64,000 nucleotides of DNA from Alentia gelatinosa (lineage: Eukaryota; Annelida; Polychaeta; Phyllodocida; Polynoidae): assembly GCA_950022655.1 (NCBI GenBank), contig OX465580.1, positions 45,816,028 through 45,880,027 of the forward strand. Direction: 5' to 3'. How positions within the stretch are numbered: position 1 is the first letter of the stretch; every line of letters starts with the position of its first letter. This document shows, one piece after another, positions 1 through 10,178 of this stretch. Position numbers and translations under genes: made by a program. The notes under the pieces are model-generated. The model saw only the letters and a program-made list of their open reading frames with translations, was not told the origin of the DNA and did no database searches.

Positions 1-610
1 TTAGACTTTTTAGGGCATCTTTTTCAGATTTTTCTATGTTTTGTTTGCCGATTCTGCCTATTTTACATTTTCCTAGGTCGTTTTCTATATTGCTTATAAA
101 GGTTTCTAGATTTGCTGAGCTTGGTGGTGGTTTCCAGAGGGATTGTTTTTTCAATTTCAAGAAATCTATGGTATTGCCGTATGGGCTTATTTTGTCTAGA
201 ATGCTACTTGTAGTCTTACTAGATTTTGCGTTATTAAATTTACTCATGAATTGCTTCGTTCGAAGTCGGTTTGAGAACAGATCTAGGTCCTTTCGAAGTT
301 CTCCCCTTTCAACATAGGTTTGTGTGGGGCAGAATTTTTGACCTTTGCCTAGGATGGAATTTTCACTTTCACTTAATTTGTATTTCGACAGATTGACAAT
401 TATTTTACCTGAAATTTCACATGTAGACATAGAGTCAGACAACAGATTTTTGAAACTTTCAGAATTTTTATTGCTGAAGTTCACATTCAAGGTGTCGTCA
501 TTGTACACTGTGGGTTTATTTAGTGCATTCGTTACATTGAGGTTTTGTTTCAAATCAAAGACAGTCTGGTTTCGTAAATGTTCATCGGTCTCGGGTCGGG
601 GGACATTCAT
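1..610 (-). CDS. Retroelement ORF2, N-terminal part, probably Penelope-like; runs off the window edge
   Basis: Reading down from an ATG at 610, the minus strand is open for about 203 codons with no stop before position 1, so only the N-terminus is seen. The translation has a segment of the form LSKYKLSESEN..LGKGQKFCPT followed by ELRKDLDLFSNRLR. From memory this resembles the pattern LS..L...E..LL.KG..F.PTP...L..DL..F.RRLRL at the start of invertebrate RT/GIY-YIG (Penelope-like) polyproteins, upstream of the RT. The RT itself would lie outside the window. It follows the gag-like ORF on the same strand after about 30 bp, which suggests one element with two ORFs. The openness is seen directly; the family name is inference and could be wrong (another RT clade could share the motif). 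Confidence 0.5.
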   Translation of the reverse strand, partial: MNVPRPETDEHLRNQTVFDLKQNLNVTNALNKPTVYNDDTLNVNFSNKNSESFKNLLSDSMSTCEISGKIIVNLSKYKLSESENSILGKGQKFCPTQTYVERGELRKDLDLFSNRLRTKQFMSKFNNAKSSKTTSSILDKISPYGNTIDFLKLKKQSLWKPPPSSANLETFISNIENDLGKCKIGRIGKQNIEKSEKDALKSL

Positions 611-642
611 GGTTGTCTGATTTTTCAGTACGGACAGTTCGT

Positions 643-1236
643 TTATCGCCGAGGACCTCCTCGGCTGTGGGGTTGGCGGTTTCCCCGATGCGCTGGGCCG
701 CGTCCCCTTCCAAAAAACTGCCCACGGTTTCTGCGTTGTCCGAAGTAAGGGCGGTTTTCGGGTACTAGGTTCCTGTCAAGCACGCTGCCCCCAGCCGAAG
801 TGCCTTCAGGGAGGGGGTTCACATTCGCAGCTCTCTCTTCTTCTTTCTTACGTTGATTCCGGAAGAACTGGGTTTGCAAGCAGCAGGTTGGATCTAGTAT
901 GTCCTGGTCCGTCACACGATTAAGGGCGACTTTTCTCCCCTTTGCATTGAGGGCCGCTCTTTCCTTCTGGTCTTCGCGGACTACCAGGCTATCCAGGTTC
1001 TCATATGCCTTCTTGATGTAGGCTTCAGCTGAGGTAGGCGTCTCCTGTTGCTTTAGCATCGTTTGGACGCCTTGTAGGTACCCATTAGCGGTTGTATTAT
1101 GCTTCTCGGCTGTGACGTGGTTAAACGCTGCAGCTTCCTCCATAATTTCCTGGGCCGCCTTGCGCCGGATTTCCACAATCTTACGCGCTAGGTTTGTACC
1201 CTCAAAGTTTTTGGCAACCGTTCCAGGCCGTAGCAC
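643..1236 (-). CDS. Gag-like ORF1, C-terminal half with RG-rich tail
   Basis: A 197-codon frame ending just upstream of the ORF that starts at 610. The middle is helical and charged (ARKIVEIRRKAAQEIMEE, then many K/E/A residues). The C-terminus is rich in Arg-Gly (GQRRNRGQFFGRGRGPAHRG), typical of nucleic-acid-binding tails in gag-like retroelement proteins. The homologous reading continues upstream in the overlapping frame 1188-1814; the switch falls near 1200, so the copy probably carries a frameshift rather than two genes. The Met at 1236 is therefore not a trustworthy start. No zinc knuckle is visible. Likely role: coating element RNA. It is not recognised to a named family. Confidence 0.55.
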   Translation of the reverse strand: MLRPGTVAKNFEGTNLARKIVEIRRKAAQEIMEEAAAFNHVTAEKHNTTANGYLQGVQTMLKQQETPTSAEAYIKKAYENLDSLVVREDQKERAALNAKGRKVALNRVTDQDILDPTCCLQTQFFRNQRKKEEERAANVNPLPEGTSAGGSVLDRNLVPENRPYFGQRRNRGQFFGRGRGPAHRGNRQPHSRGGPRR

Positions 1237-1814
1237 CAGGGTTCTATTAGGCCCTCACTCATCGCCTCTCTCATCCACTCGTGTCGGAGCGCTGACCTCA
1301 TTGAGTCTAGTTTGGCGATTCTTGCGTGTTTGTAGATTGGCCAGACCGTATCCGGGAGGCGGTTGTCATCCTTCTCCTCTGAGGAAGAGAAACAAGCATT
1401 GAGAGTATGTTCAACTTTTGGGAAAACAAATTTGTTTTTATCAGGAGTGACGACAAGTTCAGCATTATCGGTTATAATTGCTGAACTAGCCCCTGTTTTT
1501 TCGGGGTCATGTTGAGCAGAATCAGAAACTCCCAAATTGGAAGCTCCCAGATTAGAAGTTTTTTTCTGGTTGTTTGTAACCTTCGTATGTCTAAGTACAA
1601 ATTGATTCAATGGTACATTTGCGAAAATGTTAGTCATTGCGTTGGAATTCAACTGGTTTGTACGGTATTTAGCCGATGGGGCCCTGTCAGTTGCAGTGGT
1701 ATGTGAGTCAGCTATGGCTGCCCCCATGTGTTGCATGGGTGCCGCCATCTTGGTTGGTTGTAGCATTTCGGAAATATTTGCGCACTCATCTTTCAAGTGT
1801 GCTGTTTGTTTCAT
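1188..1814 (-). CDS. Gag-like ORF1, N-terminal half (frameshifted from the C-terminal half)
   Basis: A 208-codon frame whose last part (ARIAKLDSMRSALRHEWMRE followed by LIEPWCYGLERLP) reads naturally into the helical segment LARKIVEIRRKAAQEIME of the next frame, so the two were one protein before a frameshift. The N-terminal part is low-complexity, rich in Ala, Thr and Asn. A further upstream frame, 1786-2028, ends in the same stretch of DNA as this one begins and may be the original N-terminus, displaced by a second frameshift. It is placed before a probable Penelope-like ORF2 on the same strand. Function by position: ORF1/Gag of a retrotransposon. Confidence 0.5.
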   Translation of the reverse strand: MKQTAHLKDECANISEMLQPTKMAAPMQHMGAAIADSHTTATDRAPSAKYRTNQLNSNAMTNIFANVPLNQFVLRHTKVTNNQKKTSNLGASNLGVSDSAQHDPEKTGASSAIITDNAELVVTPDKNKFVFPKVEHTLNACFSSSEEKDDNRLPDTVWPIYKHARIAKLDSMRSALRHEWMREAMSEGLIEPWCYGLERLPKTLRVQT

Positions 1815-2028
1815 TGATCAGAGTGTCATCATTAATACAACTCGCTATTTGGCTGTAGTTGTGTATAATTGCGCGGATGGAGGGCGTGTGGTCACCATCT
1901 GTGCCGACCTCGTATCGGGTGTAGGCCGCCATTGTCTCACTCGTTTGTAGCTGGCGCTCCCCACAGGGCGGCGCCATCTTGGAATTGTTGCGGCATTCAG
2001 CGTCAGTTTCGGACACGGAATGGCACAA
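1786..2028 (-). pseudogene. Possible displaced N-terminus of the gag-like ORF1
   Basis: An 80-codon frame containing ETMAAYTRYEVGTDGDHTPS and SQIASCINDDTLINETNS. Its end overlaps the start of the next gag-like frame by about 28 bp in a different phase, at the point where that frame begins MKQTAHLKDE. A single-base change would fuse the two. It has no recognised domain; I include it because the composition and position fit one broken ORF. Confidence 0.25.
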
Positions 2029-2405
2029 TGTTTTCCCGCGAGTGTTGATTAAGTTTTATATGGTGCGGATAGAGTTTGAATGTCGATTATGTTTATTCAG
2101 TGTATCGTCCACTTCGATTGTGGTGGTATTTGTCGACAATTCGCACAAAATACGTAGGTTTTCTTCGTCGCTAACTCTGCTTAGTGAATTTAGCTGGTTA
2201 TCTGCGTGCCCCGTTTTGTTGGTCGGAGCGTAGTTAGTGACATTGGGGACCAGCGCTCGCTGTTCGTAATGCGTTATGCATTCGGACAGTTTCAGTTGTC
2301 TGGTTCTTTTTTTTTATTTTTTTTTTAGGTTTTTATTGCAACATCTGAAATACATCAGGTCTTCCTGTTTGCAAAGGGTCTCAGTAGTAGACTCCTTTTG
2401 CAACG

Positions 2406-2654
2406 TTAGACAAAAGATTTACTTATAGTTTGTGGTTCATCAGTTGCAGCGGAGGTGCTTTCGTTGTCTTCTCTGGACCACGAGAACTTTCTCTTCTTCC
2501 CTTGTGGGGTAGGAGTGTCCGGGGCCTTCGATGTTGACGGGCCCGGTTTAGCGTCTTCCGACTCCATGCTGGACTCGGAGTTTATCTGCTTGTCGCTGTC
2601 ACTGACAGTCGCGGGCATGTTGTCTTGGATTCGTAGTACGAATTCCTTGTTCAC
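2406..2654 (-). CDS. Hypothetical 82-residue acidic/serine-rich ORF
   Basis: Begins MNKEFVLRIQDNMPATVSD and continues with Ser/Glu/Asp-rich sequence, a proline-rich patch (KPGPSTSKAPDTPTPQ) and a basic cluster GKKRKF that could be a nuclear localisation signal. The codon pattern looks coding rather than random. It lies about 0.4 kb upstream of the gag-like ORF1 on the same strand, so it might be part of that element's leader, or a first exon of an unrelated gene. No family recognised. Confidence 0.3.
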   Translation of the reverse strand: MNKEFVLRIQDNMPATVSDSDKQINSESSMESEDAKPGPSTSKAPDTPTPQGKKRKFSWSREDNESTSAATDEPQTISKSFV

Positions 2655-3480
2655 AGATGTTCCTCGAAGGATCTGCGATCTCTTACGAGGAGACGATAGA
2701 GATTCGCCTGTTGGAGAAAAGCTATCGCAGAGAGAGTGGTGTTCGTGGGAACAGAGACACTCGGAAAAGCATGCGGTTTCACACAGCGGACAACGGACTC
2801 AATCTTGACAAAGAAAATGTGTGTAGACGAGGCGTTCGGAGTCCGGTGTACGACTGCACTGACGACCAGGTAGGTTTTTTCCCACTTCGAATCCGCGCCG
2901 GAAACATATTTCCACTCTGATTCGGATTCTCATTGGTTCTTGTGGGTGGTTGTCTTGGGAGACATGTACACAATGTTTTCTAAGCATGTCATTGGCCCTG
3001 CGCCAGGATGTGACCCGATCTGACCTGTGGTGACCTATGCTGACCCAAGATGGAGTCAGAGGGAGATCTGGTTTACGTTTTTATGCTTGAAAACTAGTTT
3101 TTGAGTGCAGTTTCCCCGTCTTCCGGCTCTTCAGGTACGTTTGGGGACCTTCTGATGGGATAATGTTGTGATCATTGTCACTTTTATGTATGATCAGTGT
3201 GCAGATATTGCTGTCGGACTGTCATGGGTTGTTTTTTGTGTACTTTTGTGGGTGTGTCTGGAGTGACAGTGGCCCTTTTTGTTTTGTTTACCTGGTCATT
3301 GTGCAGCCTGGATTGAGGAAACTGGTGTAATATTATTAGTAAATTTTTAGAACCATGTGTCTTGACATGTCTGTCTTGACTTGCTAGAGTGTGGTCTTCT
3401 AAAAAAAAATGATCTGAGGCACCTCTACTTCATTGGCATTCACAGTTTCAATGGCATTTACAGAATGTAGTGCATAGCAT
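2655..3480. other. Non-coding stretch
   Basis: Several short overlapping frames on both strands have no conserved look. I see no TIRs, tRNA or long repeat here. It may be the 5' leader of the minus-strand element on its left. Confidence 0.4.
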
Positions 3481-3852
3481 GCATGCCCTTCCATAATGTT
3501 TAGGTAGTGCTGTCCACACAAGAATCCACTTTTCAGATGTATGTCTTCCAGCCCCAGTTAACATGTTGTGGAAGCTCAGTAATGTTTAATAGAGACTGCC
3601 CCAGTCATATCCCATGCTGTAAGCTGGCATTAGCCTTTCTCTATGACCATCTCTCTGGGTATTTTCAACACTATCACCATTTGAGGTATGTTCATACATG
3701 AGGGCAACAAATTTCTCAATTGTTTTCAATTGTTTATGGATTGTTTCTGGTGTTTTGCATAACTCCAAGAAAATATCCATAAATACAGGATAGACAGTGT
3801 TTGTCTCCAAAGCAGTCTTGTTCCTTCTTTGTTTAAGAATGATAAAGTCACA
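3481..3852 (-). pseudogene. Decayed copy of a widespread uncharacterised animal gene (EKFVxLMY/W-G-W-K type)
   Basis: The minus strand reads KQRRNKTALETNTVYPVFMD, then LELCKTPETIHKQLKTIEKF, VALMYEHTSNGDSVENTQRD, RERLMPAYSMGYDWGSLY and a stop, with a possible NWGWKT downstream in another phase. The order (a GKK.A...W....P+ segment, a patch like EKFVVLLYDRTS..SVNEAR, then W-G-W-K) matches, by my recollection, uncharacterised proteins found repeatedly in arthropods, cnidarians and molluscs. Here the frame is interrupted by stops after the LMY segment and by phase changes before the WGWK-like part, so it is a pseudogene or a degraded mobile ORF. No function is established for the family. Confidence 0.45.
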
Positions 3853-4931
3853 TCAAGTGAATGCATATAGCATCTATAGAGACAAGTGTGCAGGGATACT
3901 TCTGTGGTCTTTACCTGTTCCAGATGAAACCACAGATTTAATGAAAACTGTTGGAGAAAAGCCACACACAGCACAACTACATTAGAACCTGCTGTGCAAA
4001 CCAGAACCCATTTGCATTCAGCATGACCATGATTTACTAAATGAAGCAGAATTCTTGTATCTGTTTCTTCTTGTTTGCAAGCTGACAGTGAAGATACATT
4101 AATATTGGCATCATCTGTTTACTTCTACAGATATTGTCTCACTTACCTGCTGCTCTACAATAGCTGCAGCGTCATTCGGTTGGAACTTGTTGAGCACTTC
4201 CTCATTTTCATTACTCTTTCAAAATTCTTTCTATTTACGAAGTATTCTTGTGGGTTTATTGCTCAGTTTCTTAAACCTTTCCATCTTTCACATCCAGCAG
4301 ATACTGTAAGGCTGTCTAATTTGATCTTGTTCCAGATAATGCCTACTCTTTGTTTGTGTGCACAGTTCTCCAAATCGCCAATAGAATTCACCTCCATCAC
4401 TAACTTGGCAAGAAATATATTAGCCTAGAGAAAACAGAGTATTGCTTCTGTAGGGATCTGGCTAGCTGTTTATCATTTGATTTCCTTTATACTATTAGAC
4501 TACCAAACAAACGTTTCTTACATTGGCTTGTTTTTTTGTCTATTTTGGACAAACTACCCATACTTGTAATGATTTATCCTCCCCCATTATACCTCTAATA
4601 TCCAGGGCAAATAATTCAGTGCTCTTATCAGGAAATGGATTACCTGGTTTCTTTTTTTTATAATTTATTTATTTTACATTTGAATTTGATTACAAATCGT
4701 TCTTCTATACAAACAAAATAGGGCTGAACCAAACCAAGTCTTGCGTCAGTATAAACGGTTCTATACATTTAGACATATCCAAGTCAATTGTACAAAGATG
4801 ATGAAATTACATACAGATGATTTCAATAATAAGTATACAATAAGTGTTGAAAACAGGTGTACTAAATGGTCTACATTCACAATTTTCGTGGCCAATCGAT
4901 GTTATAAGCCTGGTATATCTATCAGTAAATA
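3853..4931. other. Non-coding; right part is probably the LINE A 3' UTR
   Basis: No convincing ORF. The last ~300 bp, AT-rich and next to the C-terminal codons of the minus-strand LINE, are best read as its 3' untranslated region. No clear poly(A) end was found. Confidence 0.35.
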
Positions 4932-5216
4932 CTATTTGTTCATGTAATACTCTCTGATTTTTTTAAGCGATTCTTTTCTGAAAGAACGTTTTAAAAGCAA
5001 CATTTGTGCTTCCCTAGATAATAAGTTCCAAATACTCATGCCCACATAGACGGACAATTTCCTGAATTTTTCGCATGATGGAAAAGTGATACTTAAATTT
5101 CTCTTATTAGATGCTCTTGTCGCTCTGGCGTCTATTTTGATTTCTAGCATATTAATGTTACATAGACTTCTGATGATGCCCATTAGCAGCATCAGCCTTC
5201 TTTCTTCAGGCTGCAT
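4932..5216 (-). pseudogene. LINE A C-terminal domain
   Basis: Reads ERRLMLLMGIIRSLC, then FRKLSVYVGMSIWNLLSREA and a basic end. It aligns by eye with the end of LINE B (ECRLMLLLGIVKGLH ... FRKSSIYQGCKIWNSLDKET). This fixes the true C-terminus of LINE A about 400 bp beyond the RT palm; the intervening part is broken. Confidence 0.7.
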
Positions 5217-5611
5217 TACTTCACCTTTAAGTAATAGTTCCTCATTACTAATAAACTGACCATTTACATAGGAGTCTTTCCCTATCCCAATATGTAAGCT
5301 TCTATAGATACATTTATTAACAGATCTTTGCTTCTTTAGTGCAAGTCCTACTAGTAAAAAACGAATAGTGGTCTGCTATGGGCAGCAGGCAAACTCTAGC
5401 TATTTTAAGTGACGTATCTTTATTGAAAAGATTCCTAACTTTCCTAAAAATTCATCTTTTTACAATATTCGCTGCATGATGTTAATAATCTAGAGACTCA
5501 TCCAGGACAGCGCCTAAATAGTTCATGTGTTTAGCTACCAAGACCACTTCACCATCAATAAATATGTACCCTTTACAGATCTTTTCAACTTGGCTACCGT
5601 GCAATGTTATA

Positions 5612-6815
5612 CTACTTTTGGTTTTTTTTAGAATTAATAGAAATGTTTTCTAGTTTGGAGACAGTTGTCTGCATGCTCTTTTCAGCTTCATTTACATTTT
5701 CCCCTGTGGTTACAACGACGAGATCATCTGCATACATCAAGAATGATACATTTTCCTCAAGGTGAATCCAGTCTCCAAGATCATTTACATAAATCAAAAA
5801 TGATAACGGGCCTAAAATAGATCCTTGTGGTACACCCACGTTCACAATCATTAATTTCGATTTAAAACCTCCCACCTCTGTAAAACACTCTTGGTCCTTA
5901 AGATAAGATACAAACCATTTTAAAGGATCGGGACGCACACCGGCTTCCGCTAGTGTGTAGATCTCGTGATTTACGCAATCAAAAGCCTTTCTTATGTCAA
6001 CATAAAGGGCATTTGCAACTTTTCCATTGTTAAGTATTTCAGTCAATAACTTTGTCAATTTAAAGACAGCTTCCCCAGTGCTGTGCATTTTTCTTAAAAC
6101 CAAACTGGTTATCATCAAAATAATTGTTAGACTCAAGATAGTTGTAAAGTTGTGTTTGTATTACCCTCTCCAGTACCTTGCCTGGAGTGGGTAGTACACA
6201 CATGGGTAACCAATTACCGGTTTCACTCAAGTCATCAGACTTGGGCAGGGGCGAGATTCTGCCACTCTTCCATTGACTAGGGAAGCTGGTCTGAACTAGG
6301 AGACCAGACAAAATTTGTACAAACAGTTGGATATTGCCCATCAAACTGAGTTTCAAAACTGTACTTTTTATTCCATTTATAACGGAAGATTTATGTGTTT
6401 TTATGTTGTTAATAATTTTCATAATTTCATTTTCATTTACCTTCAGATCCAGTTCAAATCCATACTCATTATTTCTTTGTGCATAGTTTAGCATAATACT
6501 ATCATCCATATCCTTGTTCAATTTGTCACCAATGGTGCAGAAAAAGAGGTTCATGTGCTCCACAATATCAGCCACTGATAACAATATACCATTATTATCC
6601 TCAATATTTATGTTAGTTACATCTTCTTTCGGTTTAACAACACAGTTGATTTCTTTCAAATATAATCTGGGATTATGATAATTATTTTCCAAATGCTTAA
6701 ATATAAATGCTTTTTTATCCGCGATGAATTGTTTCGAGATGTCCCTTTTCAAGTGTTTTAACTCATTTATTCTATCCTTCATCTTACTATCTTCGAGTGG
6801 GTCATTACTCTTCAA
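5612..6815 (-). pseudogene. LINE A reverse transcriptase domain
   Basis: Frames 6060-6815 and 5612-6136. The first carries the RT fingers: KTHKSSVINGI, FPSQWKSGRISPLPKSDD, LERVIQTQL and DDNQFGF. The second carries palm motif A (YVDIRKAFDCVNHE), motif B (GVPQGSILGPLSFLIYVNDL) and the catalytic box SFLMYADDLVVV. The catalytic YADD is intact, but the break near 6100 and a stop after the palm inactivate the copy. It copies element RNA at the nicked target in intact relatives. Confidence 0.85.
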
Positions 6816-7744
6816 CTTACAATATGTATGTACTTTGCATTTTTCAACAAAATCTTTCTTTTCAGAGAGTCACTCATCCAAATCATTTCATGAAATCTCA
6901 TTGTCCTGGTATGATAAGGTGCATAAACATCAAGATATTTAAAAATGCTTTCCTGAAAACTTTCCCACATTAGAAAACCATTACTTTCCTTTGCTTCAGA
7001 TATCATTGTTACACTTTCATGTAACATTACATTTGTTTCCTCATGCGAAATGTTTTTATAACTACGACTATGAATAGTTTTTGTCTTATGGGTATTACAT
7101 GGTTTCTTTTTCACTGCAAAGACCACTAAATGGTCGCTTAACATTACATCTAAAACACCACATGAGTTAATGGAGTCCGCATTGGCATCAATACTAGAGC
7201 TATTCCCTATATTTGGGCGAGTGATACCGTTAATAATACGCTTAATGCCAAAATCACATTGCATGTTCATTAGTTGTGTGTTCGGTCTCGTGCATTCAGA
7301 TTAATGTCACCGACTATCCAAATTTCGTAGTTATTATTACCATACGAGGAAAGGAGATCATTAAGATAATCAATAAAAATATCAACGTTATACCCTGGCG
7401 GCCTATATAGGTTTACAACGAGCATCTTTTTATGGTTTGGCCTTTTGCTTTCTATTACCAAAGTCTCCATGAAGTTGTTCATTCTCCAAAAGTTTTTATA
7501 TTCGATATTGAATGGAGCCCAAGTTCGTTGAATATACATTCCAATCCCTCCCCCTTTCACCCAAGGTCTATCGTGTCGAAAAAAATGATACCCCGGTATG
7601 TGGACAAGATTAGAGGTTATGTTCTTTTTCAGTATGGTTTCGAATATACCTATTACGTCGAACTTACACAGTGAATCGACTAGCTCATATATTTTTGCTT
7701 GTAAACTATGAATATTTGTGTGACATATTTTGAATTCCTTTTGA
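6812..7744 (-). pseudogene. LINE A endonuclease domain and linker
   Basis: Two abutting frames (7270-7744 and 6812-7270). The first opens with KICHTNIHSLQAKIYELVDS, then IGIFET (the catalytic Glu region), VNLYRPPG and the motif GDINLNARD, all hallmarks of LINE apurinic/apyrimidinic endonucleases that nick the target for reverse transcription. The second holds DVMLSDHLVVF, the terminal SDH motif, followed by the linker to RT. A frame break near 7270 separates the N-D motif from SDH. The lysine run upstream is an A-tract of another element, not a true N-terminus. Confidence 0.8.
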
Positions 7745-7745
7745 A

Positions 7746-7770
7746 TTTTTTTTTTTTTTTTTTTTTTTTT
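7746..7770 (-). repeat. T25 tract: probable poly(A) tail of LINE B
   Basis: Twenty-five consecutive T on the plus strand read as a poly(A) tail on the minus strand, at the end of the ~315 bp following the LINE B stop codon. Position and orientation match a LINE 3' end. The tract abuts the endonuclease start of LINE A. Confidence 0.6.
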
Positions 7771-9150
7771 ATTGATCCAAACTGTGTTCGATGATACTTG
7801 CATCGTTCTTCCACACAATCCTTTTAACAAAACTCCAACATTTTACACAATAGACAGATTACATAACCACCACCATTATAAAGTTACACGACCATAGCAC
7901 TATATAGGTTCCATACAATGGTTACATTTCATATTCTATATCATTATATCTTAGCGTTAGACAGGTTAACAGATCTTCACATTCAATCATGTTCCTTAAT
8001 TATAACCATCTTTTTCCTCACTCCAATCAGAAACTTTTCCACTGACAAAGATGCTAACTTTATATTATATTCCCAACTTAAGACCTTTATTTATTACTCA
8101 GCAATAATTCATTAATTTTCTTCATTACTTCTCCTTTAAAAATAACCTTGGAATCTGATAGTTGTGTCTCTTTATCCAATGAGTTCCAAATTTTGCAACC
8201 CTGGTATATTGAGGATTTACGAAATTTCTCAGTTTTTGGCTTTACTATGATCATGTTCTCTTTAATATTGGCCCTAGTAATGACTCCCAGACCACCCCTG
8301 TCAATTTGTATTTTCCCGATACGATGGAGACCCTTAACTATTCCTAATAATAACATTAACCTACATTCCCTTGGATCGGATACTCCGCATTTCTGTAATA
8401 GGGTTGAGTTGCTTATGTACTTTCCTTCTTGAAATGCTTCCCTTCCTATTGCTATACGTAACGCCCGTAGAAAACATTTGTCTAATTTCCTCTGATTTTT
8501 TAACGGTGTACCTTCCAATAGGAAGGAGCAATGGTCAGTTAAAGGTAATACACATGTTTTAACAATCTTTAGTGCTGTTTCTTTGTCGAAGAATTTCCTA
8601 ATTTTACAGAAAATTGCTAGCTTGTCGTTAATCTTTCTTGTCAATAGATCAGTATGTTTCTCAAATGTGAGAGTTTGATCGATTACCGCTCCTAGGTATA
8701 CCATATCTTCACTAACCTCAATAATTTCCATATTCATTTTCAAAACCCCTTTTTGACTTTGTCGTAATTTTCTGGCAGAGCCATGGTACATTACCCTAGT
8801 TTTTCTTACATTTATCGACAAGCGATTTGCCGTATACCAATTTTCTAATTTCTTGATAGTTACTCGTAGCTTATCCTCTGCAACCCCTACTTCATTATCA
8901 CTAGACAGAACAACCAAATCATCTGCGTACATAAAATAGTCTACTATATCGTCATCTTTTAACAAATCATTAACATATACAAGAAATAACAACGGGCCCA
9001 GAATGGATCCTTGTGGGACCCCATATTTAACATCCTTCATATTTGACGATTCGCCGCCGTACATGGTGTAACACTTTCGATTGCATAGATATAATTCGAA
9101 CCACCTTATCACAACCGGGGCAATGCCTGTCTCCCTCAGCTCCCTCAGTC
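7771..9150 (-). mobile_element. LINE B: 5'-truncated CR1/L2-like LINE with 3' UTR
   Basis: Contains the RT from just before motif B to the C-terminus, a 3' UTR of about 315 bp and a probable poly(A) tail at 7746-7770. The coding frame extends upstream of the first Met to about 9141 (LRETGIAPVVIRW), then is lost, as expected for incomplete reverse transcription. It lies immediately upstream of LINE A in the same direction. Confidence 0.8.
8087..9112 (-). CDS. LINE B reverse transcriptase, C-terminal two thirds
   Basis: A 341-codon open frame. Motif B is KYGVPQGSILGPLLFLVYVN and the catalytic motif is YFMYADDLVVL; then come KLENWYTANRLSINVRKTRV, the thumb (VYLGAVIDQTLTFEKH), LDKCFLRALRIAIG and a terminal segment KIWNSLDKETQL. 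There are no internal stops, so this copy is younger than LINE A. The fingers and palm motif A are missing through 5' truncation, so no active enzyme can be made. The true frame enters from upstream; the Met is arbitrary. Confidence 0.85.
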   Translation of the reverse strand: MIRWFELYLCNRKCYTMYGGESSNMKDVKYGVPQGSILGPLLFLVYVNDLLKDDDIVDYFMYADDLVVLSSDNEVGVAEDKLRVTIKKLENWYTANRLSINVRKTRVMYHGSARKLRQSQKGVLKMNMEIIEVSEDMVYLGAVIDQTLTFEKHTDLLTRKINDKLAIFCKIRKFFDKETALKIVKTCVLPLTDHCSFLLEGTPLKNQRKLDKCFLRALRIAIGREAFQEGKYISNSTLLQKCGVSDPRECRLMLLLGIVKGLHRIGKIQIDRGGLGVITRANIKENMIIVKPKTEKFRKSSIYQGCKIWNSLDKETQLSDSKVIFKGEVMKKINELLLSNK

Positions 9151-10178
9151 CTTAACCTTGCAAATCATATTCGACAATAATTGCAGAGAGTAGTACGACA
9201 ATATCAACTAGTGTTAGATACAAATAACGATTATGAATATATGACTATAACATAAGTGCAAGCAAAGTATAAATCGTGAACATGAATATATATAAATGCG
9301 GTATGCTCATGGACCATTGGATCAAGGAGCATTGACAGCAGTCTAACCTAGCAGATGACTGTCTTAGTGAGCCTTGCGGCTCCATTTTGAGTGATTAGGT
9401 ATAGTTCAGTTTCTTAGGTATTGGAATAGTCAATATATCGCCATTCTGCAATCTCTAGAGTCAGAAAGACTACTCACAGTTTGTATATACACGTACATCA
9501 TAGCATCATCACAGGTCTCGGTCATTTCCCGTCTGTTAAATGTATTGTTCCTTAGCTCCTAGTGCCTGACCAATGTATCACTGGTGCAGCATCGACAGTG
9601 TGCGGTGGAAGTTGTATACTAGAAATAAAACTCTGAAGCAGCTTTCACTTAGTCCGTATGTGGGCCATTGACCCTTGAACTTTGGAGGAGCATTCATCTC
9701 ACTAGTATTACATATGTGATAGACCGGCAAGCCCTGTATTGAACTTGTCCGATTATCCGCATCATAACTCCGTAGGTGAGGTATTGAGTCTCTCATATCA
9801 GGAATTGTTTGGCAGTCTTAAAAATGTTGCCTGCAATGACTTTACTTGTTTGTGGTATTTTACTTCATTTTTCTGTTTGATGTCAACTTCTTCAAAGTCA
9901 TGAAGTACCCATCCATTTCTGGTCGTTCAACCATTAATCGACTTAGTTGTGCTTTGCCATAGCATTGTGTTGCTCAAAGGCATGGTGTATAACCAAGTTT
10001 ACATAAGAAGCTACGAAAGGGCTTTCATTATAAAGTTGCCTTTTTCGAACTTGGCAGCTACTTCTGGAAGTTGTTACTGCCAATTAAACTTATTGCACAT
10101 ATGCACATTTATACTTTAGCTCTCCATGACTTTTGCCAATTATTTGGCAAATTCATGCAGTCAGCATTATGGTGAACA
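9151..10178. other. Non-coding
   Basis: No ORF with coding character and no clear TIR or tandem repeat seen. Confidence 0.4.

Larger units (their letters stand above)
4932..7744 (-). mobile_element. LINE A: CR1/L2-like non-LTR retrotransposon, degenerate
   Basis: Minus-strand order is apurinic endonuclease, linker, reverse transcriptase, C-terminal domain, as in CR1/L2/Jockey-type LINEs. All domains are present but in at least five frames, so the copy is dead. The endonuclease begins directly beside a T25 tract that belongs to the neighbouring LINE B. Related C-terminal sequences in LINE A and LINE B show they belong to one broad family. Confidence 0.85.

Noticed and set aside
7746..7830. 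Polylysine start of the endonuclease ORF as a genuine N-terminus
   Set aside because: It is an A25 tract consistent with the poly(A) tail of the neighbouring LINE.
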